Assembly: GCA_001599755.1 (NCBI GenBank)
Contig: BCHX01000010.1
Coordinates: 99,067-163,066, forward strand
DNA length: 64,000 nt
Direction: 5' to 3'
Source of the DNA: Gliomastix tumulicola
Taxonomy: Eukaryota; Ascomycota; Sordariomycetes; Hypocreales; Bionectriaceae
Position 1 is the stretch's first letter. Each line of letters begins with the position of its first letter. This document shows, piece after piece, positions 40,250 through 50,873 of this stretch. Under the pieces are notes generated by a model. That model made no database searches, was not told the DNA's origin, and saw only the letters and a program-made list of their open reading frames with translations. A program made the translations under genes and the position numbers.

Positions 40250-42966
40250 CAGGCTTGTCAATAAATAAATTCAAATCAAATCGACCCGCGTTTGATTTGA
40301 TTTGAATTCGTTGGGACACATTTGGATTTATTTGGATTTATTTGCCAAGCTCAATGGCCCCACTCTTCTCCCATGACGAGATACACCGCGCGCCTCCGAC
40401 AATATCTGCTTGCAATCGTCTTCTTGGAGGCGTAACTATCTGCCCGGCAAGACTGAATATCCGTTCGGGCTCAGTAGACATCGCAGGGATGGAGAATAGA
40501 TCCATGGCCATCCGTGATAATCGCGGATACTGTTGCCGTCGGAGAAGCCAATATTGGATCGGATTTTCCACCAAGCAATCGCCAGGATCGGAAGTAGACG
40601 CCCACTCGGCGTACTCGTCCCGCGTAGGTGGTGACGAGGGCACACGCCGAGTAGTAAGCTTCCTCATTGACGCCATAAAATCACCTAGGTCTGTAGTTTT
40701 TCTCGAAGCAGTCGGCTGTTCCGGTATCGTGTCCTGCTCGACGGGTAGTTCCCGGTACTCTTCCCAGAGCTCTCGTACTGCAGCCTTTCCGCGCTCTAAC
40801 CAATCAGGATGATCGGCCCATTGAGACTCGACGGTGGGCCAGCGAAAAGCAGGGTGAAGTACAAGAGCCGCTAGGTAAACCAGGCTGTCTTCCGTGAGGG
40901 TGTAGTACTTATCCAGTTTCATCCAGCCAAGGTTACATCCAATCCGTAGGTAGGGCTCCTCATCGTGTTCGTGTTGTAGCTTTGCGTCTTCCAAATGCTG
41001 TAGGAGCCACTCCATAGTCAGTAGAACTTCCCAGATCGCCCCGTATTTTCCTGCAGCCTGTTAGTGGGAGTGTCCATACATGCTGGGGTCAGCTTGCCGC
41101 ACCTTCTGGGGGTCTCCCCTCTAGGCGCTTCGTGGCTATCTTGAGTGGCTTCAATATGGCAAGATACTCGGCAATCACCACCCAGTCCTCGCTCGACAGC
41201 CTATCGTCAACAATGACAGGCTTTTTTCGGCTTCTCCTCGGCATCAGCTTCGTCCCGTCCCCCGTCCTCATGATAACATACTGGTCCCACTCCGTGACCT
41301 CGGCCTAGACCAGGGAATCAAGGGGGTTTCGGAGTTGGTAGCCTCGCTCCATCATCGCCTCCGAGGAGTTCCAGCGGGTTGCGTTATCCGTGATTACATG
41401 GTAGGTCGGTCTGTCTTCTAGACCTAGAGCTGTGTTCTCAATGCTCTGGAGCTTGTGTAGTCTAGCAATGCGCTGACCGGATCGTTGCACCCAATGAACG
41501 ATGTTGTGAAGCTTGCCAACGGTCCTTTTGCCCTCCAGAGCCTCATCTCGTCTTGAAGCTCCTTGTCGGCTTGGCAGTCCTCTTCAAAGGCGTCCGCGTC
41601 CGTCCCAAATAGAATGGACCGGGCGACGAGATTGATGATGTGCCCGCAGCACCGAAGCCGGCGGTGCTGCTTATTGAAGTCGAGCGCAAGGGCGAGCTCG
41701 TCGAGGCAGGTGTCGTTGCTTTCTGCATTGTCTGTCACAAAGTATCCGACGCGACCTTCCAGGCCATAATCATGAATTATATCGCTGACCCGACCCGCCA
41801 GGTTCTCGCCACTATGGCGCCCCTCCACATAGGGCAAGCCGAGAAGAAACGTGCGGAACTTGCCTTGGTCATCTAGGAAGTGTACCGTGAGGCCGAGCAG
41901 AGATGTGAACTTGCGAGACGTCCACATGTCGAACGAGATATTCACTCGGCTAAGTGCGCGGCCGAGAAGCTCGGTCACAACGCCTTTATGACGATTAAAA
42001 GCCTGTACAATCCACTCACGAATCGTGTTGTGGGTTGGAAGGCTTACTGACTCAATAATAGCACTGTTTGCGTACTCCATAAGCTCCCGGAAGTAAGGGC
42101 TTTCTAGCTTGTGGAAGGGGACCTTGTCGCAGGCCACCCAGCGAATAAGCAGCTGCCGAAAGTGCAGAGGGTCAAAGGAGGTCAATAGGGCGTTCATTAC
42201 GGCTTGATCCTTCCCCTGTCGAGCGTCCAGGCCAACCATGTCGAAGAGAGTGCGCTGTTTCTTCTTTCGGGGTGACAGTTCACCGTGTCCACTGATGTGG
42301 TGAACATCTTCCATGTGGCTGTTGGCTTGGCTCGTAGACGCAGCATCGTACATGTGGGTGGCGCCGGTGTTGGTCTTGTGACACTCTTTGCATAGCCAGA
42401 AACGGTGGCCGGAGCTGGCTTTCTCGATGTCGTATCCGTGTTTCCAGACCCACCCTGTCCGTTGTCTTCTTCTTTGCTTGCTTGCCAAATATCCCGGAAG
42501 GCGATTCCAGCTGATGCCTTCGTACCCTGAGTGGGCGGTCAGGGCAGAGATGTTCACATTCGCTTCTGTGTCGTCATCGGATCGACTAAAGCCGACCACG
42601 GTGTCAAGGTCGCTGCTAGCGGTAGAGGCAGTGGAAAGCAACGCTGCCGCTGCTGAGGTGCTCCTGCTCGTAGACAGAATCATGGCATGCCAGAGTAGGC
42701 GCGGTTGAAAAAGTTCATAGGCGCAATAGGTATCGAGTCGAGGAACACGAAACGCGACGGACGCGACGCGTAGGTTGGAAGTGGGTCAGCCCTACCCTGA
42801 TTTGCAGCTATGATTGGCTAAGACTTTTATCCAGATGAATCCAGATATCCAAATAACTCGACCCGCGGATTTGATTTGATTGGGATTCGATCCAATTTGA
42901 TTTGATTTGGATTTGATTTGAATTTATTTGGATTGATTTGAACTCATTTATCTGTTGACAAGTCTG
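40250..42966 (-). mobile_element. hAT DNA transposon, 2.7 kb, with intact target duplication
   Basis: Left end CAGGCTTGTCAA at 40250, right end read inward CAGACTTGTCAA ending 42966 (11 of 12 identical), flanked by perfect 8-bp duplications CGGTCCGT. Both subterminal regions (40265-40340 and 42850-42945) are dense in TTGATTTGATTTG-type units and share the string CGACCCGCG. The interior carries one transposase gene on the minus strand. The exact duplication implies a fairly recent insertion compared with the other elements here. Confidence 0.92.
40338..42683 (-). pseudogene. hAT transposase of the 2.7-kb element
   Basis: From ATG 42683 the frame shows a BED-type finger (FWLCKECHKTNTGATHMYD ... 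HMEDVHH), RTLFDMVG, INISFDMWTS-like VNISFDMWTSRKF, GYFVTDNAESNDTCLDELA and RRLRCCGHIINLVARSILFG. A frameshift near 41495 leads to the NATRWNSSEAMMERGYQLR block; a TAG stop lies at 41307-41305. The next junction (about 41098-41056) fits a 43-nt GC-AG intron (GCAAGC...AACAG) joining PPEGA to AGKYGAIW. The end is the hATC block SRMAMDLFSIPAMSTEPERI FSLAGQIV. One frameshift plus one stop make it inactive as read, although the element ends are intact. Confidence 0.8.
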
Positions 42967-42974
42967 CGGTCCGT
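42967..42974 (+). repeat. Target-site duplication, right copy (CGGTCCGT)
   Basis: Identical to 40242-40249; lies immediately outside the right TIR. Confidence 0.9.
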
Positions 42975-43171
42975 TTTCAGTCTGCCTTAGATCTCGACAA
43001 TCTCTTGGCTCTCGAACCGGCCCGGCAGAGCCCGGCAACTAGACAGCGACCACTTACGCTAGGTGCCCCGGACCCGTCATCGTCGGCCTCACTAGTGTCA
43101 CCGTCTCCGCCGCCGAGCCGGCAGCAAGAATACGAGGAAGTAGAAGGCCTATCCGACACAGAACCTAGCGG

Positions 43172-44086
43172 TCAAATTGCCAGGGTACCTATCCCCAACC
43201 CGCCAACCCCAGGTCCAGCGCCGGTATCGTGACGACTGCCCACGAATACCAGTTCATGCACCATGTCGACCAATAAGCCCCACTGCCGCTCTGTGAAGCG
43301 GATGGCCCATTGATCAGCGGCCTGCTTGCGACCGATCCGGTGGGCACGCCAGCACATGCCCAAATACCTGTGCCCGACAGATCGGTACTTGCTCATCGAC
43401 GTCTCCTTTGCCTTCAGTCCGAACAGCACACCTTGTAGCTGGCTGTGATGCTGGCCAGCCACTGAAGCGTCTCGGCTGGGACACTGGTAAGCCGCCAGCA
43501 GCAGCGATCGACCTCACGATCAAAGCTCTCGCCAAGCTTCAGCAGCTGTGTTCGCTCTCGGGACGCCTCGTCGTCCTCAGCTAGCTTCCGCCGGGGCCGT
43601 CTGCGTTCTAGCACGCACCCACTCGGCGGCGTGAAAGATGGCGAGCCTGTCCCGGGAGCCAAAGTGCGACACCCACCGGACTCTCTTCACCCAGGCCGAA
43701 TCTCGATCAATACCCTCTTCTGCATCACCCTTCCTGAGCCATGCGGCATCTTCCTCTTCCGGTTTCTCAGCATACTCATGAAGCATCGTATCCATGCTGC
43801 TGTTCCCAGCCATGTCGTCCGCTGCGGCGGCCACCTCTCCAGCCTCCCTCACAACCCAGTATCTTGTACATTTCCCCTTAAGCCATGTCTGCAAATTGAC
43901 GTCCATGCAGCGCGAGCCGCACCCGTCGTGGTCCTGCGTAGCCCTCCAATGCCGTATTATGTTATCACGGATGGTCGTCAGATAGCGACAGCGTGTGCAG
44001 CTGAACCCGTTGTATACCGGTAGTGAATCTATGATCGCTGACTCATCCGCTGGCAGTCTTCCGACTACTGGATCCTCTAAATCCAT
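43172..44086 (-). pseudogene. OrsD-family protein fragment (zinc finger and following region)
   Basis: From ATG 44086 the frame shows LPVYNGFSCTRCRYLTTIRD and NIIRHWRATQDHDG, the OrsD-type finger, then LQTWLKGKCTRYWVVREA and RLAIFHAAEWVRARTQ. The match continues through frame changes near 43600 and 43440: ESFDREVDRCCWRL and AETLQWLASITASYKV, then LFGLKAKETSMSKYRSVGHR, LGMCWRAHRIGRKQAADQWA and FTERQWGLLVDMVHEL. The order is that of the large OrsD-RecQ-type proteins, covering finger to the pre-recombinase-like middle. At least two frameshifts; the 3' part is missing near 43230. Confidence 0.7.
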
Positions 44087-44399
44087 GCTGCCATCGTGGT
44101 TTATGGTCGTCGATAGGTCGATTCTTCGATTTAATTTTTGCTTATTGTTCAAGGCCTCGGATCCCTCCTACAAGTAAGGCCTGTAATAGCATATGCAATT
44201 GACGAAACTAGTTTGTACTGCTTATTCCCGCCCGAATAGCTCCTGCGCATGAGCCCAGTTTATGGCCATCTTGGAAGCAAATATATGATAGCATGTGTAT
44301 AAAATAAGCCCTCTATGATCCTGCACCTTCACTGGAACCCTGTACCACCTAGTATCGGGCATGCCTGCCCTTGCACCACGTCTAAATACTCCCTCTTGC

Positions 44400-45410
44400 T
44401 CATTCCCCAGCGCTACTTGTTACTGTCATTTGGTGCTCGCTTCTTAGGTGGCGCGTTATATCGTCTCGCGTAGGTGTTGCATAGCGACATTGCCGACAGG
44501 AAAACCCGTTTCGAACCATGAGCCCTCTGATAGGCCGAGATCCAGAAAGAGGTAGCGCCACTTGTATGGAATCTTCGAGGTGCCGATTTACATATAGACG
44601 AAGGAGACTCCATAATAAATCCCCTTTTACGCGATGAACTCCCCGGAAGTGGCAGTCAATACCCTTTCCAGGTCGAACACCAACTTTGCAAAGCGTACAG
44701 ATAAGAACTCGATGGTCTCTATCCAGAGTGACAACTTGGCTGATTTGTGAATCGTATGGCGATGTTGTAGCCTCAGCCAAAGCTGTGGTTGTAATCACTG
44801 GAGTCTCCGAACGTGCAACAGAAGCGTGCCAGCTAGCTTGACGAAGGCCATTCGTATTACACCGCTGCTCCTGTCCCAAAGAGTCAGTGGGCGACTCCGG
44901 GAGTGAGTAGGCGCTGACCGGCGTAGGCGGTCCGGCAGCTGCCAGTGTGATTGACTCCAAACAAGATACTGGCGACTTCCGCTGAGTCCCTGAAAGAGAT
45001 CCTGACTGTTGCAGGGGGGGTAGTGAACTAGCCGAGGATTGACTTGCGCCTTTAGATATTCGAGTCAGGGCCTCCATCACCGGGCCGAGTTCGAGGTCCT
45101 GCAGTATCAATTGCACATGGGCAATTGCCTGGCGTAGCACGATAGCTGCATCCCTCTCCCGATGCTCATTGGCCTTCGATGAGGCACTCCCTGTGAACAC
45201 CTCTGAATCTGGATAAACACGCGTCCTCTTGTGCGGTGTCTCTTCCCAGCCCTGCTCGTTGCTGTAGCTCCTCTTCGTGAATTGAGTGGCAGCAGCTGCA
45301 TAGCTTGACTCCGTGCCACGCGAAATAGGTCCTCGGCCTTCACGCGGATATCCAAGAAAGTCGTGCCAGCGGGTCGAGACCCATCTGTACCGTTCGAGTA
45401 GCGAGACCAT
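44400..45410 (-). pseudogene. OrsD-family N-terminal fragment (second, separate copy)
   Basis: The frame is open from 45452 (TTG) with the first ATG at 45410. A long Ser/Pro/Thr-rich low-complexity region comes first, then VVTLDRDHRVLICTLCKVGV, DCHFRGVHRVKGDLLWSLL and PIRGLMVRNGFSCRQCRYAT with TRDDITRHLRSEHQ, the two OrsD-type half-fingers. It ends at a stop shortly after, with none of the long middle region. It overlaps in content with the fragment at 43172-44086, so these are two different copies rather than one gene. The ORF itself is uninterrupted; a short protein could be made, but truncation relative to the family is clear. Confidence 0.6.
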
Positions 45411-47070
45411 ATGTCCTTGCGCCGCTGGAGGGGACGGTGCCCCGTCTGCCAAGCAAACACAACGTTTCTCTCCGCGTCTCTGCCTTGGTCGTCATATAGT
45501 TTGGAGGGCATATATACCCCCTGGACATGCTTTTGTATAATACTTACGCACATCTGGCGTAGAAAGTTGAATTGCAATCCCTTGGCCACGCCACGCTAAA
45601 GAAGTAGCTTTCTTGTGTAACCTGTGGTCCAACGCCAGCCAGGCCGACAGCTACGTGCCGCGTGGACCCAGTAATGACCGACAGTCTGGACGATTAAGAG
45701 ACTGAGTGGTTCACTCTTTACACCAGTTTCTCGACTTGGTCCGTACCTCTTATACTTCCTTTGGAGCAAACACGGCTGCCCGGCCCATTCTGGACAGGTT
45801 GATGAAAAGTATGAAGTTGGTCAAAGAGCTGGAGGTTATCTAGAATAACTGTTCGTGTATTGATGAAGTAGCGGCTTCGCAGCTTATTGTCGTGCCCGGT
45901 ATACATAACCGTTTTGGATTTATTGCCCTACGACCGCTAACGTGGCTAAAGGAACTGAAAGACCCATTCAAAAAAGACGTTTTAGATCCGCCTCAACAGC
46001 TTCTTCTCGCGTTTCACAGTCAGGAGGAAAGGGAGTGTGGGCATGTGTTCCCCCTCCCCCGCCATCAATGGATGAGACCTACGGGACGCCTCTATACACC
46101 GCAAACCATGTTCATCGCTTACACGCCGGTTTCTTTTCGCGCCCCTAGGGCCTATTCAATACACTGGTGCCAGGTAGCTACCCACATACAGAGCTAGACT
46201 CTCCCCTTTTCCGCTAATGCAAAAGCTTTCGCCTCGATGCTGATCGAGATGGGCTGGCAATGTTGGTCAGCCCAGAGATATCGCACGTGATTGTGGCTCA
46301 TGTATCCCGTCACACGGTTAAAGACGTAGTTTCACACCGGAGATGATAGTAGGCGCATATTTGATTGATCGGAGATCTCCTAAGGTGCCTGCGCGACGCG
46401 AGACCTTCCTTTGGGACGGTTTCTTTCGTGTGGTATTAACGGTCACAGAGTCCTTCCGAGAGAATCCATTGATTTTCTTTCAGCTGAAGGCAGTTGGCAT
46501 GCTTTGCTGGCCAGTTTGAGAAAGCTGAGGTCAAGCATAGGTCAAGCATTCATCAACGACCCGTGTAATCAAGTATCTGCTCGGATAGTCAGACCACATC
46601 GACAGTGACGATTGTCTGTTTCGTTGCTGAATCAGTATAGGGTACGTGTCGCACCATGACTGTCAACCTTGTGGAGCAGGTGTACAAATGTTCAACTGCC
46701 TAGCGAAGCTTAGCGTCGATACCTGACCGCAGTACGTCACGTGACGGATGCTTCGCCCCCAACGCGGTCGCCTGGTTGGGTCGTGGTGGCAAGGCGCATA
46801 TCGACTGCTGCAGTTGCCTTGCCGTTCCTCCTTGCACTTATTCTTGCGCTGTACAGCCCTTCGATTCAACGGCACACACTCTCTCAGACCACTATACCTG
46901 AGTGACCTGTTCTGTTCAGCTCCATCAAAGTTCCCCTAGGTCCCGGCCGGCTCTCCGAACCTTCGAACTCTAATCGTCACTAACCCCTCACCCCTACTAG
47001 CCCGCCCTCGTCGGACTCCATCTTGGCCATATCAGGGCAGGCTTTGAGCGCAGAAGTACTCTGTCACACG
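45411..47070. other. No recognisable gene
   Basis: About 1.6 kb. Short ORFs around 45892-46197, 46411-46608 and 46663-46939 have no domain content. The last 130 bp before the JmjC start are pyrimidine-rich (46930-47020), which fits a promoter/leader. Confidence 0.4.
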
Positions 47071-49626
47071 ATGCCAATCCCTACCGAGCACGAATCTACC
47101 GAAACATTTGCCAACCATAATCTTTCGCTCCTGGATTCAACCCGAGTGGAGCAGATAAGACTGTTTTCCCACGCTATCCATTCCTGTGATAGTGAGACGG
47201 CTAGATACAGGCTGTGCCTTGACAAGCGTGATGAGTTGCTCGAGAAGCAGGATGAGCTACTCGGCAAAAGGGTGCGCTTGCATATCGAGTTTGCATTCTA
47301 CGAGCCTGCATTCACTGCATCGACTACATATGCAGCCACCAGAGAGACGGACAAGACATGGCAGAAATTTGTTACTGACGCTGCGTCGGGACGCAAGAGT
47401 CAGGCTAGATGGAGGGCTGAGCTTGAAAGCGCTGCAAAATTGTGGGGAGCGGAGCTAGTGCAGCACTATGCGGGAAACCGTGGTGTCGGGTTTGCCGTGG
47501 AGCTCGCTCGTGCTGCGAGAACGCACCAAGACTGGAAGACCAATGCTTTGCCGAGACTTCAGCAGCTGGCCTGTCGCCGTATTCAGCTCATTGGGAAGCA
47601 CGGGAGGCATAGCTTTATGCACGCTCTCGAACGTATCGATCTGGTCAATGCTAGGACATGGGTCGCCAACGATCCCTACATCAAGCGTCACGATCCTGAC
47701 CAAGTCTCTCTTCCTGTTTCGATGCTGCGCAAAGAGGAGCTACCCTGTGGGTATTTTTTCGACAGGTATGGGCTCATCATCCCGAAAGCTATAGGGAACG
47801 ATGAATCTCGCCAGCCCACAGGCTCAACAGTAGAGCCCATCACCATAGACATGGACCAGACCAAACAGTCTACATCAGGTGCAGCCACCGAAGAAGAGCC
47901 CGACACGCGCAATGCTGGAGAAGATGCGACGGGTGCTACATTATTGAGCATCATAAATCATGCTAGTGATGTGGCCAATCTCTCCAGTTCAAACCAGCAG
48001 GTCGACCACACAAATACGGACGGGCCTTGTAGGTCTATGTTCGGTGTAGAGTCTATCACAACAAATGGAGGTATTTGCTCGGGCCAGCATCTAGACTACA
48101 GGCTACCTGGTAGCGGTGCTGTAGAGGTGGAAAACGAAGGCAGCAGCAGTCCTCCTACCTATGGCCCTATTACTCCGCGGAAGAGCGCGCGTTTGATGAC
48201 CAAGAAACGCGTTGCACGGGATGTCCAAATCATGCCAGAGAGCACACTTTTCTCGCCAACAGTGTGTCGCAGGAAATCTGGTGGCCATCAACGAAGGCCT
48301 GTCGAGACAGAGGCACAACATGATGCTACAGCCAAATTATCGACAACTCAGCACGTTAATCAACTAAAGGCATTGGCAGGAAATCTGCCAGCTGTACTAT
48401 CATCGTACGCTCTGAATTCAACAATAAAAACTCCAATTGGATTCAAACGGAAGCGTGCGGCCTCATTGCCACCGGCTACTTCACACGACTATAATCTCCC
48501 ACAACCTAGCGTCGACAATCCGGGTTCAGATATGGAGTTAACCCCAGTCCATGATTTGCAAACGTTTCCTATGACCAGCTGTGGACCTGATGACGCCTTT
48601 CTTGCACAGGCCAAGATGGAGCTCCGCGAGACAGCTGGGGGAAGTTCAATCAGCCGAGGCGTGCAAGCAGCCCTACGCCTGCTTCCCATTCTCCAGAATG
48701 TCAAGCCCCCCAATGCAGACGACAAGAAGGGCCCCATTGAGGTATACTGCCTCAGTGGACAGCAAGCCAAGGAGTTTCTCAGCACGAGAACACCCGACGT
48801 ACCTATTGTCACCGAGCAGCAGCAGCACTTCAGGTGGAAAGATCCAACGCAGCCACTCGCCGAATTCTTCGAGTGGATGGAGAACCTGGATCGCTTGGTG
48901 TCCGTACAAATACCTTCTCTAGCAGTTCACAGGAACTCATACGAGCGCCACAGTCTGAGACAAGTTCGGAAGCGACTCCTTTCCAATAGCAGATCCAAGG
49001 ACCCATGGAATGTTCTCGACTGCAGCTGTCCGTTGCCATCTACACTACCTGACTTCCTGACAAGCTGGAACTGCCAACTTCTTGCACGCATACGTGAAAG
49101 GGTGCTGAATGCGGATGTTGCTGAGAGGGGTGTGGCAAGTCGAGAGGACTGGGCAGAGTGGCGAGATGTCGAACATTGGGCGCTGTTATCTGAAGGAGGG
49201 CACTGCACTGTACCGCACATAGACAGCCATGGACTTGCTACCTGGATTACTGTACAGGAAGGTGAATTTGGATTTACCTGGATGTCCCGACCTACGGACG
49301 AGCAGCACACAAGGTGGATAGAAGATCCCGAGCACTACGATGAAGGACAACAGTGGCGATTCTTGGTTTTGAGGCCCGGACAAACCATCTTTTTCCCTTC
49401 AGGCACGATTCACGGGGTATTTCGGGTTCAAGATGTCAAGACACTGGCACTTGGCGGCCATATACTACAGTGGACGGGTGTTGATCAGTGGGCGGAGATG
49501 ATCGGCAGGCAAGCGCTGAATCCAGACAGCACAAACGAAGATATGTCAGACGTCTGGAAATGGGTTCAAATCGTTGAAGATCTGGTGCGGAAAAGGATGC
49601 AGCGGTATGGAAGCGATGCCGATTGA
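47071..49626 (+). CDS. JmjC domain-containing protein
   Basis: An uninterrupted 851-residue frame. The C-terminal third has a JmjC/cupin core of the Fe(II)/2-oxoglutarate oxygenase type: PHIDSHGLATWITVQEGEFG gives His716 and Asp718, and SGTIHGVFRV gives His781, the metal-binding triad; RFLVLRPGQTIFFP is the strand before the last His. Such fungal proteins may demethylate histones or hydroxylate other proteins; the substrate cannot be read here. Residues 1-220 are helical, with short repeats (RDELLEKQDELLGKR); the middle is disordered and basic, with KSARLMTKKR and GFKRKRAAS as possible nuclear signals. The frame is open upstream to TTG 47023; ATG 47071 is the first Met. It appears intact. Confidence 0.8.
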   Translation: MPIPTEHESTETFANHNLSLLDSTRVEQIRLFSHAIHSCDSETARYRLCLDKRDELLEKQDELLGKRVRLHIEFAFYEPAFTASTTYAATRETDKTWQKFVTDAASGRKSQARWRAELESAAKLWGAELVQHYAGNRGVGFAVELARAARTHQDWKTNALPRLQQLACRRIQLIGKHGRHSFMHALERIDLVNARTWVANDPYIKRHDPDQVSLPVSMLRKEELPCGYFFDRYGLIIPKAIGNDESRQPTGSTVEPITIDMDQTKQSTSGAATEEEPDTRNAGEDATGATLLSIINHASDVANLSSSNQQVDHTNTDGPCRSMFGVESITTNGGICSGQHLDYRLPGSGAVEVENEGSSSPPTYGPITPRKSARLMTKKRVARDVQIMPESTLFSPTVCRRKSGGHQRRPVETEAQHDATAKLSTTQHVNQLKALAGNLPAVLSSYALNSTIKTPIGFKRKRAASLPPATSHDYNLPQPSVDNPGSDMELTPVHDLQTFPMTSCGPDDAFLAQAKMELRETAGGSSISRGVQAALRLLPILQNVKPPNADDKKGPIEVYCLSGQQAKEFLSTRTPDVPIVTEQQQHFRWKDPTQPLAEFFEWMENLDRLVSVQIPSLAVHRNSYERHSLRQVRKRLLSNSRSKDPWNVLDCSCPLPSTLPDFLTSWNCQLLARIRERVLNADVAERGVASREDWAEWRDVEHWALLSEGGHCTVPHIDSHGLATWITVQEGEFGFTWMSRPTDEQHTRWIEDPEHYDEGQQWRFLVLRPGQTIFFPSGTIHGVFRVQDVKTLALGGHILQWTGVDQWAEMIGRQALNPDSTNEDMSDVWKWVQIVEDLVRKRMQRYGSDAD

Positions 49627-50291
49627 CCAGCATAGCAACAGAACTGTAGACCTCGAATCATATGCTCTACTATGCCTACGCTGCATGAGAGTATTCATCA
49701 ATGCCCTACTCGGCAACAGTACATGGATTCAAGGTGTTGTCAGATGGTTGCTTAGATTATTGGTCGCGGATCAATGTACTTATTACCCTTTACAATATGC
49801 ACTACTCCACCGATTGTCTACGGTACTCACCACCCATTGCCAAAGAGTCAGAGATGCTGAAGGTGAGGGTGATGGAGACAACACAGTGAGTGCTCGGAGC
49901 GGACTATCCAGAGACTGATCAGCATGAATGATTGAGTAGCGACATTTTATAGTAGGCCTGATATCAGAATGCAGAGGCTTTATTTGATCATGAAAGAGAT
50001 CTGAAGGCGTTGCCCAGCCCCTAGCTGATTACATGGCTATTCTCCGGATCACTAAGAGAGGATCATGCTGTGATTCCCCAGCTTCAAAGCTTTGTATCAG
50101 CTCATTCTTTTAGTAATTATACTGACACCCATTTGCGTCTCACTTAGGGACACAGTTCGCTTAGCGGATTGAACTTACTCTCCTCCTTGTAGCCATTGTA
50201 TTTGCGGTTGGTGACCTACCGTATATGGCGTGCGCTAAAAGCTCTGCACGAAACCCCATTTTATCCCTTGTCAGCGGGTTCATTTCCATAC
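49627..50291. other. No recognisable gene
   Basis: Short ORFs only, downstream of the JmjC gene; probably its 3' region followed by repeat-bearing sequence. Confidence 0.4.
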
Positions 50292-50325
50292 CCTGACAGC
50301 CATGGCTTGCGTCCACAGCCCTACT
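50292..50325 (+). repeat. 34-bp dispersed repeat, copy 3
   Basis: One mismatch from the copies at 7824-7857 and 19277-19310. It ends within the first five bases of the 200-bp repeat at 50321. Confidence 0.75.
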
Positions 50326-50520
50326 GTACAAAGGGTGTGTGGTAATTTATTAAATTACATGCTTTTCGTCCGTGCGTCTTTGCAGGGGTACCCCAAACTT
50401 TATACGGCGACCACGGACTGAAAAACTTCATGAAATTACATCCTCCATGTCCTTTGCTGAATGTGGCCCCACTAGACCTAGACTTGGTAATGTCATGAAA
50501 TTACACAGAGTATGTCCCCT
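50321..50520 (+). repeat. 200-bp dispersed repeat, copy B
   Basis: Matches 18629-18828 end to end with scattered substitutions; begins CTACTGTACAAAGGGTGTG, ends TATGTCCCCT. Immediately followed by LINE coding sequence. Confidence 0.75.
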
Positions 50521-50524
50521 GCCC

Positions 50525-50873
50525 CGGATGCGAATCGACACCCAGGAGCCGCTGTCCGCGACGTGGGGCGAGATCCCGGCCAAGCCCACCTGCAAGTACC
50601 TCGGTCTTATCGTGGACTCGGCCCTGCGATGGAAACCTCACGTAGACAAGGTGCGGCGCAAGGCGACCAAGACCATCCCGGCTCTCAGCAGCCTAGGTAG
50701 CTCGACATGGGGCCTGATCTTGGGCGACGCGCGGAAGATCTACCGCGGGGTGGTGGTGCCACAGATCATGTACGCATGCTCGGCGTGGTCCAACACGAAT
50801 TGGCGGACGCGGGGCAGACCGTATACGGACAAGACACTGGCACAACTACAAGGCATCCAGGCGCGGGCGGCGC
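50525..50873 (+). pseudogene. LINE ORF2 fragment (RT thumb region)
   Basis: In frame: PTCKYLGLIVDSALRWKPHV, KATKTIPALSSLGSSTWG and YRGVVVPQIMYACSAWSN, the post-catalytic RT region of Tad1-like LINEs. This family differs from the copies at 33.8 and 57.3 kb. It is truncated on both sides: by the 200-bp repeat on the left and NLR-type repeats on the right, after IQARAAR. Confidence 0.7.

Noticed and set aside
43005..43232. End of the OrsD fragment on the minus strand versus a plus-strand ORF
   Set aside because: Both frames are open; the minus-strand tail after MVHEL is not family-like, so the OrsD boundary was set near 43230 without choosing the plus-strand ORF as a gene.
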